The translations under genes and the position numbers were made by a program. A DNA stretch of 5,085 bases from Gammaproteobacteria bacterium. Its GTDB lineage: Bacteria; Pseudomonadota; Gammaproteobacteria; Enterobacterales; Alteromonadaceae. This document shows positions 1-5,085 of this stretch, one piece after another (the first letter of the stretch is position 1; every line of letters begins with the position of its first letter). Below the pieces are notes generated by a model. That model saw only the letters and a list, made by a program, of their open reading frames with translations, had not been told where the DNA came from and made no database searches. The stretch is from assembly GCA_023380515.1 (NCBI GenBank), contig JAMCRH010000101.1, positions 1 through 5,085 of the forward strand. Direction: 5' to 3'.

Positions 1-196
1 AGCCAATGTATTAGGCGGGTTAACCGGAGGACATGGACGCAGAACCGCTGATAACGACCTTGTTTTAGCAATTTTACGTGCGCGCGACCAGTTACAATTA
101 GCCCGTCGGGCGAATACTTTGATTCAAATTGAGCAAGCGACCATTGCTGCGATAGACAGTTTACAACGCGATTTAGAAGCGCTGAATCAGCGATAA
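1..196 (+). CDS. 3' end of an unidentified gene (partial, helical C-terminus)
   Basis: An open frame enters from the left edge (first full codon at base 2) and ends at TAA 194-196, giving the last 64 residues of a protein whose start is outside the window. The visible part begins with a Gly-rich stretch (GGLTGGHGRR). It continues as a long probable amphipathic helix rich in Leu, Ile, Ala, Gln and Arg that ends EALNQR, which suggests a coiled-coil or oligomerising tail. Codon use resembles that of the other genes and no other frame is better. I do not recognise the family. The next gene starts 13 nt downstream on the same strand, with its ribosome-binding site directly after this stop, so the two are probably co-transcribed and may share a cell-envelope function. 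That link is inference. Confidence 0.7.
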   Translation, partial: ANVLGGLTGGHGRRTADNDLVLAILRARDQLQLARRANTLIQIEQATIAAIDSLQRDLEALNQR

Positions 197-209
197 ATGA
201 GGTGTACCG

Positions 210-1322
210 ATGAGTAATCACAACCTAAAACCTTCAACTTGGCGCCGCGCCAGCGCACCGCTCGGTTTAGCGATCGTGGTAGGGGCTTTAACATTAGCCG
301 TATGCAGTGCGCAGCCAGCGGAACAAACACGACGTGTCGACGCGACATCGGATCCGTCATCAGCATCGATTGCTCGACGTGCATTTGATTTTCGTGACGC
401 TGATATTCGAGTTCCCAATTATTTTAATACACAGGGCTTAGATTTTTGTACCTTTGATGTTCAGAACGAACATCCAAATTGCCCGCTCTATCGTCCGATC
501 GTGCGCATGTATTTTGATTCAGCTATGGTCGAAGGCGAGGGTTTTGGAGTCGATGCCGTACGTGAGTTCGACACACGCAATTTATTGAACATGCTGGAGA
601 ATCAGTTTGCTGGCATTAATCGCTTCCGCATTGTGACGCGTGATGACCAAGTGGTCAGCCAGGAATTTGAAACTTTCCGACAGCAACAAGGTGAAGAGGC
701 GTTTCGTCAGCGTCACAGTGAGCAACGAATCTTGGCTCCTGACTTTGTCGTGAAACTCGATACCTTGCGGTCGGTTAAAAACCAAGGAAGTATTACCGGG
801 TGGATGGATTATGGCCTTGAGATTACCGCGTCAGTGTTGAATCCGTTTACCCGTGAACTAATGGCTTATCCGAATTTAGGTAAGGTGCGGGTCGAGTCTG
901 CCGATGTTCGCGATCGACGCCGTCTCGAATACGTGACGGCTAACGATCGTTATGTCAGTGGTTTTCGTTACTTCGATAGCGCGCATGTCAATTCAATACT
1001 GAATGATATGGCGTCGCGCGGTATCGATATTCTACTGACACGGATGTTGGCGGAAATGCCAGCAACGGCACAAGTGGTGGGCATTCGCGGTGACCAGATT
1101 AGCTTGGATCGCGGCCAGAATGCGGGTGTGTTGCCAAACGAAACCATCGATGACTACAGCCGCAGGAGAAATTGTCCGTTGGAAGAACTCAGCCGATGCA
1201 CGCCGAGTGCGGGCGGCAGCGAGCAATGGTATTTATCGTCCAGATGCAGAACGGCGCGTATTCGCTGTCAGTGTTGGAGCACCATACACCTTCTTGCGCG
1301 ACCGCACTTAATGCGTTGGTGA
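210..1322 (+). CDS. CsgG/FlgO-like secreted protein, probably frameshifted at its 3' end
   Basis: GAGGTG at 199-204 sits 5 nt before this ATG and fixes the start. Residues 14-31 form a hydrophobic export signal. Cleavage could follow Ala34, or Cys32 could be lipidated, but LAVC has Val at -1 and is a poor lipobox. Residues 121-230 have the CsgG/FlgO-type layout: a helix (LLNMLENQF), FRIVTRDD, a Gln/Glu-rich helix, then APDFVVKLDTL and a strand pair ending in VRVES. Residues 287-310 (VVGIRGDQISLDRGQNAGV) resemble the small beta domain found at the C-terminus of FlgT-like proteins. From about residue 317 the frame turns Arg/Cys/Ser/Trp-rich with AGG and AGA codons and runs to TGA 1320-1322. The +1 frame is more protein-like from about 1158 and stops at 1311, just before a terminator. 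A one-base gain (or a two-base loss) near 1143-1161 would explain this. A role in surface-structure assembly is a family-level guess. Confidence 0.7.
   Translation: MSNHNLKPSTWRRASAPLGLAIVVGALTLAVCSAQPAEQTRRVDATSDPSSASIARRAFDFRDADIRVPNYFNTQGLDFCTFDVQNEHPNCPLYRPIVRMYFDSAMVEGEGFGVDAVREFDTRNLLNMLENQFAGINRFRIVTRDDQVVSQEFETFRQQQGEEAFRQRHSEQRILAPDFVVKLDTLRSVKNQGSITGWMDYGLEITASVLNPFTRELMAYPNLGKVRVESADVRDRRRLEYVTANDRYVSGFRYFDSAHVNSILNDMASRGIDILLTRMLAEMPATAQVVGIRGDQISLDRGQNAGVLPNETIDDYSRRRNCPLEELSRCTPSAGGSEQWYLSSRCRTARIRCQCWSTIHLLARPHLMRW
1159..1311 (+). other. Probable displaced C-terminus of the CsgG-like gene (+1 frame)
   Basis: Read in the frame of base 1159, this stretch encodes AAGEIVRWKNSADARR followed by about 35 further residues, including IYRPDAERRVFAVSVGAPY, and stops at TAA 1309-1311. 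Its codon choice (cgc, gca, gat, gtc, acc) and residue mix look like normal protein. The frame used upstream gives an unlikely Arg/Cys/Trp-rich tail over the same bases. The stop lies 25 nt before the terminator stem, a natural distance. It is listed separately because it is probably the true 3' end of the gene beginning at 210. The exact junction cannot be fixed without homologues, and a small internal loss is also possible. Confidence 0.55.
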
Positions 1323-1333
1323 TTGAGTACGTT

Positions 1334-1372
1334 AAAAAAATAACCCTGCACACGCAGGGTTATTTTATTTTA
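1334..1372. terminator. Bidirectional intrinsic terminator
   Basis: TAACCCTG (1341-1348) pairs with CAGGGTTA (1355-1362) around a 6-nt loop. A/T pairs 1337-1340 with 1363-1366 extend the stem to 12 bp. The right side continues T-rich (TTTTATTTTA). The left side has seven A (1334-1340), which read as a U-tract on the minus strand. It lies between the converging CsgG-like and outer-membrane barrel genes and can end both. Confidence 0.9.
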
Positions 1373-1395
1373 GCCGACCGAACAAGGTGTTCGCT

Positions 1396-1956
1396 TTAGA
1401 AGTGGAAAGCAACGCCGAACGACCAGCGGTCGTCATTGGCAAACGCATAGCCACCGACCAAGCTGAAGTTGGGTGCGACCCAGTAGCGCCCTTGTAAATG
1501 GATGACGAAATCATCGTCGTCACCGACATCGATATACTCCGCCTCGATACCTAACTCAAGGTTGTGGCTCATTTTGTGTCGGGCACCAATAAAGACGTTG
1601 AACCCTGAGTCAGAGTTAGACAGACTGTTGAACTTAGCCCGTGATCGCACAAGACCAGCTCCACCGTAGGCGACGGTGTCGAGCTGCACATAATGTTTGT
1701 AGCCGAATCCCAGTTTCGTCAAATCAAAGTCAAATTGATTTGCTGACTGGTTTGAATGACTCAGACGAAAGAAATAGTCTTCGGTGATCGATGTCGAGAG
1801 GTTAAGTTCGTAGCCGTCCAGATCAGCTTGACTGACTCGAGTTTCTTGATAGTGCGCCGAAATGAAATCGAAAGCGGGCTCATTGGCTACTGCTGGTGCC
1901 ATCGCCAATACGGTCGCTAACGCCGAGCTAACAGCTAAAGTAGATTTGTAGTTCAT
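1396..1956 (-). CDS. Small outer-membrane beta-barrel protein (probably 8-stranded)
   Basis: The start was chosen at 1956 because AGGAGT (1963-1968) lies 6 nt upstream and a textbook signal peptide follows: MNYK, a hydrophobic Ala-rich core, and cleavage at AVA|NE after residue 24. The open frame continues upstream to 2064, but that extension has no signal character and covers the likely promoter. The mature protein is about 162 residues, the size of OmpA-transmembrane, OmpX or Ail type barrels. It shows alternating polar/aromatic strands, for example YELNLSTSI, YFFRLSHS, LGFGYKHYV, FNVFIGARHK, LELGIEAEYI, FVIHLQGRYWV, FSLVGGYAF and WSFGVAFHF. It ends in Phe, the usual C-terminal signal for BAM insertion. 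A GDDDDF segment probably forms an acidic turn or loop. Function beyond the fold (adhesion, membrane stability, small pore) cannot be told. It has its own promoter and faces a terminator. Confidence 0.85.
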   Translation of the reverse strand: MNYKSTLAVSSALATVLAMAPAVANEPAFDFISAHYQETRVSQADLDGYELNLSTSITEDYFFRLSHSNQSANQFDFDLTKLGFGYKHYVQLDTVAYGGAGLVRSRAKFNSLSNSDSGFNVFIGARHKMSHNLELGIEAEYIDVGDDDDFVIHLQGRYWVAPNFSLVGGYAFANDDRWSFGVAFHF

Positions 1957-1962
1957 TGTGGT

Positions 1963-1968
1963 ACTCCT
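1963..1968 (-). promoter_or_regulatory. Ribosome-binding site that fixes the barrel gene start
   Basis: On the minus strand this reads AGGAGT, 6 nt before the ATG at 1956. It supports a 186-residue product rather than the 222-residue one starting at 2064. Confidence 0.85.
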
Positions 1969-1984
1969 ATTCAATGCAGTGGTC

Positions 1985-1999
1985 TTACACGCTGTGTAA
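1985..1999. promoter_or_regulatory. 15-bp perfect palindrome, possible operator or 5'-UTR hairpin
   Basis: TTACAC, a 3-nt centre GCT, then GTGTAA: both 6-bp arms match exactly. It lies between the predicted start of transcription of the barrel gene (about 2040) and its ribosome-binding site. It could be a dimeric repressor site or a small hairpin in the leader RNA. No regulator family is assigned. A random 6-bp arm match is not very rare, so this is tentative. Confidence 0.4.
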
Positions 2000-2046
2000 T
2001 TCGTCTGCAGGACAAGAGTAGTGTAGAACGATTGATACAGATTTTC

Positions 2047-2074
2047 GTTATGAAGAATCGTCAATAATTGTCAA
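2047..2074 (-). promoter_or_regulatory. Sigma70-type promoter of the outer-membrane barrel gene
   Basis: On the minus strand a perfect -35 TTGACA (plus-strand 2069-2074) is followed after 16 nt by CATAAC (2047-2052), a 4/6 match to TATAAT. Transcription would start near 2040, leaving a leader of about 84 nt that contains the palindrome at 1985-1999. The -35 overlaps the GTCA repeat series, so regulator binding there would affect this promoter. Confidence 0.6.
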
Positions 2075-2087
2075 ATTCGCGTCATAT
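2058..2087. repeat. Three phased GTCA direct repeats (10 and 11 bp apart)
   Basis: GTCA occurs at 2060, 2070 and 2081. The units read TCGTCAATAA, TTGTCAAATT and GCGTCATATAA. Spacing of one helical turn is typical of sites for OmpR/PhoB-family response regulators, and the units loosely resemble the TGTCA core of a Pho box. The match is partial (4-5 of 6 core bases), so the regulator is not assigned. The array lies between two divergent genes and overlaps the -35 of the minus-strand promoter. Confidence 0.4.
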
Positions 2088-2090
2088 AAA
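2085..2090 (+). promoter_or_regulatory. Possible -10 element for the binding-protein lipoprotein gene
   Basis: TATAAA matches 5 of 6 consensus positions and lies 72 nt before the GTG at 2163. No good -35 is found at 16-18 nt upstream; that place is taken by the GTCA repeats. An activator-dependent promoter is therefore possible. Confidence 0.4.
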
Positions 2091-2151
2091 AGCAAAAAAT
2101 GACTTACATCGGTGAGTTATTTCACCTATGGTTATAACGACAAAAATAAAA

Positions 2152-2159
2152 AAGGAAGG
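2152..2159 (+). promoter_or_regulatory. Ribosome-binding site that fixes a GTG start
   Basis: AAGGAAGG lies directly before GTG 2163; the AAGGA core is 6 nt away. It supports starting translation at 2163. The alternative in-frame GTG at 2112 has only an A-rich stretch before it and would put a charged 17-residue extension ahead of the lipoprotein signal. Confidence 0.8.
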
Positions 2160-2162
2160 CTC

Positions 2163-3344
2163 GTGAAAACTTTAATTCATCGATTCAGTATTGTTTTAGC
2201 CGCTGCTTCGTTAAGTTCTTTGGCAGGGTGTGATGGTGGTACAACCGAACCACTGCGCATTGGTGCAACCATGTCGCAGTCAGGGGTGTACGTGACGCAA
2301 GGCAGCGCCGCTCGCAATGGCTATCTGCTGTGTGCCGAGGATCTAAATCGAAGTGGCGGGTTGTTAGGTCGTCCGGTTGAGTTTGTGATTTACGATGATG
2401 AGTCGAACCAAGCAAGAGCTCAAGCTTTGTATGAACAGCTCATTACCGAAGACCGAGTCGATGCGATTATGGGCCCTTATGGTTCAACGTTAACCGAGGC
2501 TGTTGCCCCAATTACTGAGAAACATCGTTTTGTCCACATTACGCCGTTAGCAGCAACTTCATCGATTTGGGAGCAAGGGCGTCATCATCTATTTATGGTT
2601 TTACCACCGGCGGATGTATTTTTAGCGGGCTTGATAACGTTAGCCGACGAGCATGGTTATCAGCGTGTCGCGGTTCTGCATGAAGATGCGTTGTTCCCGC
2701 ATGCAGCCGGTCAAGGCGCAGCGCGATTAGCTAACGACAAGGGTATGGCGGTTGTTTTTAATCAGGCTTACCCGAGTGGTACAACAGATTTTTCTGCGTA
2801 TTTACAGGAAATCGCAGCTGCGGACACAGAAGTACTTGCGCTTGCAGCCTCGGCACTCGACAACTTCGTGGCCATTACTGAGCAATTAAAAGCGCTTGAT
2901 ATCAATGTGAAAATGATCGGCAACTCAGGTGCGGTCGACGAGTATCAGCAAGCATTAGGTGCAGACGCTGACTATATGTTCGGTTTGTCAGCATGGGAGG
3001 CTTCAGTCCCTTTACCCGGCTCTGAGGCGTTTGTTGCTGCTTATCAAGAACGTTTTCAACGGGCGCCAAGTTTCCACGCAGCGGGTGCTTACGGAAGCTG
3101 CCAGCTTCTTGCGCATGCCATCACGACCGCAGGAAGTCTCAATAGCGATGCGATCAGAGATGTACTTTTAAATACTGAAATGACTACAGTATTCGGTCCG
3201 TTTAAAGTCGATAAACGCGGTTACCAAATCGCTCACCAAGGTGTATTTATTCAATGGCAAGAGGGTGAAAAGCGGGTTATCTGGCCACCACAACAAGCCG
3301 TTGCTGAACCAAGAATACCGATGCCAAGTTGGCAGGAAAGATAA
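2163..3344 (+). CDS. LivJ-type amino-acid ABC transporter substrate-binding lipoprotein
   Basis: This is a 393-residue protein of the Peripla_BP_6/LivJ fold, which binds branched-chain or other amino acids, amides or similar small ligands. The signal is a lipoprotein type: a positive start, a hydrophobic core, and the lipobox LAGC with Cys23. Asp24 at +2 is the classic Lol-avoidance residue, predicting anchoring in the inner membrane facing the periplasm. Family hallmarks follow: IGATMSQSG (33-41), the EDLNRSGGLLGRPVEF helix and strand (58-73), YDDESN (76-81), DAIMGPYGS (99-107) and ITPLAATS. The second lobe contains RVAVLHED and SGTTDFSAY. The C-terminus is Pro-rich (WPPQQ to IPMPSWQER), longer than in LivJ of E. 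coli (367 residues as precursor). No LivH/M/G/F-like genes lie next to it, so it is an orphan or serves a distant transporter. The ligand cannot be read from the sequence. Confidence 0.88.
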   Translation: MKTLIHRFSIVLAAASLSSLAGCDGGTTEPLRIGATMSQSGVYVTQGSAARNGYLLCAEDLNRSGGLLGRPVEFVIYDDESNQARAQALYEQLITEDRVDAIMGPYGSTLTEAVAPITEKHRFVHITPLAATSSIWEQGRHHLFMVLPPADVFLAGLITLADEHGYQRVAVLHEDALFPHAAGQGAARLANDKGMAVVFNQAYPSGTTDFSAYLQEIAAADTEVLALAASALDNFVAITEQLKALDINVKMIGNSGAVDEYQQALGADADYMFGLSAWEASVPLPGSEAFVAAYQERFQRAPSFHAAGAYGSCQLLAHAITTAGSLNSDAIRDVLLNTEMTTVFGPFKVDKRGYQIAHQGVFIQWQEGEKRVIWPPQQAVAEPRIPMPSWQER

Positions 3345-3359
3345 AACGATGAAGCAGTT

Positions 3360-3390
3360 AAAGGCCACGACTTTCGTGGCCTTTACATGT
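3360..3390. terminator. Hairpin terminator shared by two convergent genes
   Basis: AAAGGCCACG (3360-3369) pairs with CGTGGCCTTT (3375-3384), a perfect 10-bp GC-rich stem with a 5-nt gap that can close to a 3-nt loop. It lies in the 46-nt gap between the stop codons of the binding-protein and amidohydrolase genes. The U-tracts are short on both sides (TTTACATGTTTA rightward, TTTAACTG leftward), so ending may be partial. Confidence 0.75.
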
Positions 3391-4743
3391 TTAACGGGAG
3401 AGAAATTCGTCCGGGAAGTGCATCACCCAATTGATAAAAAGCTCGGTGCCGATGCGCAGCGCATCCTCGTCAGCATAAAAATAAGGTGAATGATTACTTG
3501 GCGCAGTCGCCGGATCTTGGTCGTGTGGCGTAATGCCTAAGAATACGAACATCCCCGGGACTTCTTGAGCATAAAACGAGAAGTCTTCGGCACCGGTAAC
3601 CAGTTCATTTTCACGGACATTTTGCTCGCCAGCAACGACTTGAGTTAAGGGCAGCAAGTGAGCAACCAGCTCTGGATCGTTATACGTAACCGGGTAGCCT
3701 TCATGAATATGAATGTGAGCTTCAGCACCTGCAGCTTTCGCTGTGTGGGTTGCCGTGCGCTCAAGTAGTTGGAAGATGTCAGCACGAATGCCCATGTCGA
3801 AATTGCGGATGGTGCCTTCTAAATACACTTCATCTGGAATGATATTGTTACGAACACCACCTTCGACGATGCCAAAGCTGACCACGGCAGGCGCTTTAGT
3901 TACGTCAACTTGACGGCTCACGATGGTTTGCACGTTATTGATCACTTGTGCTGCAGTAACAATCGGGTCAATTCCGCCCCACGGCCGTGAACCATGGGTT
4001 TGCTCGCCTTTAATCGTGATTTCAAACCGATCAGAGGATGCCATTAACGGGCCTTTACGGTAACCGATGACGCCGGTGTTACCAGCAGACCAAACATGGA
4101 TACCGAGTACAGCGTCCGGTTTATGCTCAGCGAATAATCCTTCCTTCAACATCAACTCAGCACCACCTTCTTCACCTTCGGGAGCGCCTTCTTCAGCCGG
4201 CTGGAAAATAAACATGACGTTGCCTTCAATCTCATCGCGATGCGCGGCGAGGTGGCTCGCTGCCCCAAGTAACATCGCAACGTGTAAGTCATGACCACAG
4301 GCATGCATCACAGGAACTTCGCGCCCACGATATTCGCCCATGGCTTGTGAAGCGAAAGGAACGTCAGTCAATTCTTTGACGGGTAAAGCGTCCATGTCAG
4401 CACGTAAGGCAATGGTTGGTCCGGGTTTGCCACCGCGTAGGAAGCCAACAACGCCGGTATGTGCGATCTCAGTCTGAACTTCCATATCGAGCGAACGGAG
4501 GTGTTCGGCAACAAGTGCAGCGGTGCGGAATTCTCGGTTACTTAATTCGGGGTGCTGATGAATATCGCGTCGCCACGTAATCACTTGTTGCTCAAGTTGC
4601 TCACTAATGCTGTGCACACTTTTTTGCTCTAAGGCCTTTGTTAGGGGGCTAAACCAGAGCGGTACTGTGAGCATGAGGCCAGCCATTGCCTTACGTGCTG
4701 ACATAGCGAAACGATGATGGGGTAGCGTCGTGTTGGACTGCAT
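3391..4743 (-). CDS. Periplasmic M20D-family amidohydrolase / metallopeptidase
   Basis: This 450-residue enzyme belongs to the M20D group (hippurate hydrolase, IAA-amino-acid hydrolase, N-acyl amino acid amidohydrolases), which cleave N-acyl amino acids or dipeptide-like amides. The start at 4743 is supported by AAGGAG (4751-4756) 7 nt upstream. A signal peptide is visible (hydrophobic 19-34, likely cleavage TKA|LE after 37), so it acts in the periplasm or outside. Motifs in order: DIHQHPELS (60-68), LRADMDALPV (113-122), MHACGHD (146-152; metal ligands Cys149 and His151), PAEEG (182-186; Glu184 base, Glu185 ligand), GIHVW (His216), QTHGSRPWGGIDP (248-260, dimerisation domain with His250), TGAEDF (383-388) and NHSPYF (His418 ligand). 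All expected active-site residues are present. An acidic insert (APEGEEGG) follows the EE motif. Exact substrate is unknown. It is monocistronic, convergent with the binding-protein gene. Confidence 0.92.
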   Translation of the reverse strand: MQSNTTLPHHRFAMSARKAMAGLMLTVPLWFSPLTKALEQKSVHSISEQLEQQVITWRRDIHQHPELSNREFRTAALVAEHLRSLDMEVQTEIAHTGVVGFLRGGKPGPTIALRADMDALPVKELTDVPFASQAMGEYRGREVPVMHACGHDLHVAMLLGAASHLAAHRDEIEGNVMFIFQPAEEGAPEGEEGGAELMLKEGLFAEHKPDAVLGIHVWSAGNTGVIGYRKGPLMASSDRFEITIKGEQTHGSRPWGGIDPIVTAAQVINNVQTIVSRQVDVTKAPAVVSFGIVEGGVRNNIIPDEVYLEGTIRNFDMGIRADIFQLLERTATHTAKAAGAEAHIHIHEGYPVTYNDPELVAHLLPLTQVVAGEQNVRENELVTGAEDFSFYAQEVPGMFVFLGITPHDQDPATAPSNHSPYFYADEDALRIGTELFINWVMHFPDEFLSR

Positions 4744-4781
4744 CGGATAACTCCTTAATGAGTAAATTTCATTCTGATTTG

Positions 4782-4810
4782 AGTATGGCAGTATGCGCTC
4801 TATTCGACAA
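4782..4810 (-). promoter_or_regulatory. Likely sigma70 promoter of the M20D amidohydrolase gene
   Basis: On the minus strand TTGTCG (4805-4810) is followed after 17 nt by CATACT (4782-4787), preceded by TGC, which makes an extended -10. Each hexamer matches 4 of 6. Transcription would start near 4775, about 30 nt before the ATG, with the AAGGAG site inside this short leader. Confidence 0.5.
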
Positions 4811-4862
4811 CTTATGCTATCGTAGTCGGGTAATTTGGCCTGAGTAAGTCATGGGAAAAATC

Positions 4863-4868
4863 AAGGTG
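4863..4868 (+). promoter_or_regulatory. Ribosome-binding site of the YgjP-like gene
   Basis: AAGGTG lies 4 nt before ATG 4873, with its AGG core 6 nt away. The in-frame stop at 4831-4833 rules out a much longer product. The later ATG at 4921 has no comparable site and would drop conserved N-terminal residues. Confidence 0.6.
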
Positions 4869-4872
4869 TTTA

Positions 4873-5085
4873 ATGTGGTATGAACACGCCGGGGTAAGGT
4901 TTAAACTGACCCGAAAACCGATGAAAACGATTCGAATCCGTATTCGCAGCGATAGTGGTGAAGTCCGTGTATCGGCTCCGCCTTGGGCAAGCGATCGTGA
5001 TGTACTCAATTTTGTTGCTGAAAAAAGTACTTGGATCCGTCATCATGTCGAGCGTATCGCTGGTTCCGAGCAAATGACTCAAGCC
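4873..5085 (+). CDS. YgjP/DUF45-type metallopeptidase (5' end, partial)
   Basis: Seventy-one residues are visible before the window ends, and the frame is still open. The pattern is that of the N-terminal part of the YgjP-like (DUF45, SprT-related) zinc metallopeptidase family: a short lead (MWYEHAGVRFKLTRKP), then basic strand IRIRIRS, the strongly conserved type GEVRVSAPPWASDRDV, and the helix VLNFVAEKSTWIRHHV. The expected HExxH-type zinc site of the family would lie beyond the right edge and cannot be checked. The family is cytoplasmic and poorly characterised. It is divergent from the amidohydrolase gene, with 129 nt between the two start codons; the gene's own promoter is not clear (weak TATGCT at 4813-4818 without a good -35). 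Confidence 0.8.
   Translation, partial: MWYEHAGVRFKLTRKPMKTIRIRIRSDSGEVRVSAPPWASDRDVLNFVAEKSTWIRHHVERIAGSEQMTQA

Noticed and set aside
350..362. GGATCCGTCATCA shared with 5033-5045
   Set aside because: A single 13-bp match inside two unrelated coding regions with no flanking similarity; no sign of a mobile element or attachment site.
1172..1399. 75-residue frame running through the terminator region
   Set aside because: It reads through the terminator hairpin and into the end of the barrel gene. Its middle looks faintly protein-like, but the alternative frame ending at 1311 fits the gene layout better.
1957..2064. Extension of the barrel protein to a start at 2064, giving 222 residues
   Set aside because: It would place a non-signal segment before a clear signal peptide, covers the promoter -10, and lacks the good AGGAGT site found before 1956.
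2111..2126. Small hairpin GGTGA-GTTATT-TCACC in the leader of the binding-protein gene
   Set aside because: Only a 5-bp stem, with no run of T and no contact with the ribosome-binding site; expected by chance.
2112..2162. Upstream GTG start of the binding-protein lipoprotein
   Set aside because: It adds 17 charged or polar residues before the lipoprotein signal, with poor initiation context compared with AAGGAAGG before 2163.
4067..4294. 75-residue plus-strand frame opposite the M20D gene
   Set aside because: It is antisense to conserved catalytic motifs of the amidohydrolase and has no domain-like features or ribosome-binding site.

Overview
The window looks like chromosomal DNA of a Gram-negative gammaproteobacterium. 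Moderate GC, strong Shine-Dalgarno sites, an outer-membrane barrel ending in Phe, a Lol-type lipoprotein and periplasmic enzymes all fit this. A marine Alteromonadales/Idiomarinaceae-like source is my guess from protein style only. No RNA gene, insertion sequence, CRISPR array or phage gene is visible.

Layout. (1) 1-196, +: the 3' end of an unidentified gene with a helical C-terminus. (2) 210-1322, +: a secreted protein resembling the CsgG/FlgO type, 13 nt downstream and probably in the same operon. Its last ~55 codons are out of frame with the rest, so it is likely frameshifted near 1143-1161. (3) 1334-1372: a strong bidirectional terminator. (4) 1396-1956, -: a small, probably 8-stranded outer-membrane beta-barrel protein. 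(5) 1957-2162: a divergent control region with a TTGACA promoter, three phased GTCA repeats and a 15-bp palindrome. (6) 2163-3344, +: a LivJ-type (Peripla_BP_6) substrate-binding lipoprotein with GTG start and Asp at +2. (7) 3360-3384: a hairpin shared by two converging genes. (8) 3391-4743, -: a signal-peptide-bearing M20D amidohydrolase. (9) 4744-4872: a second divergent promoter region. (10) 4873-5085, +: the 5' end of a YgjP/DUF45-type metallopeptidase gene, cut by the window edge.

After the first operon the genes alternate in strand (+, -, +, -, +), so each is probably its own transcription unit. A functional theme can be proposed for the middle: a periplasmic M20 enzyme that would release amino acids from N-acyl or dipeptide-like substrates lies beside a membrane-tethered amino-acid-type binding protein. 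No permease or ATPase gene lies beside either. That link is inference from neighbourhood. Most of the window is ordinary; the points worth checking are the frameshifted CsgG-like gene, the orphan tethered binding protein and the divergent control region.
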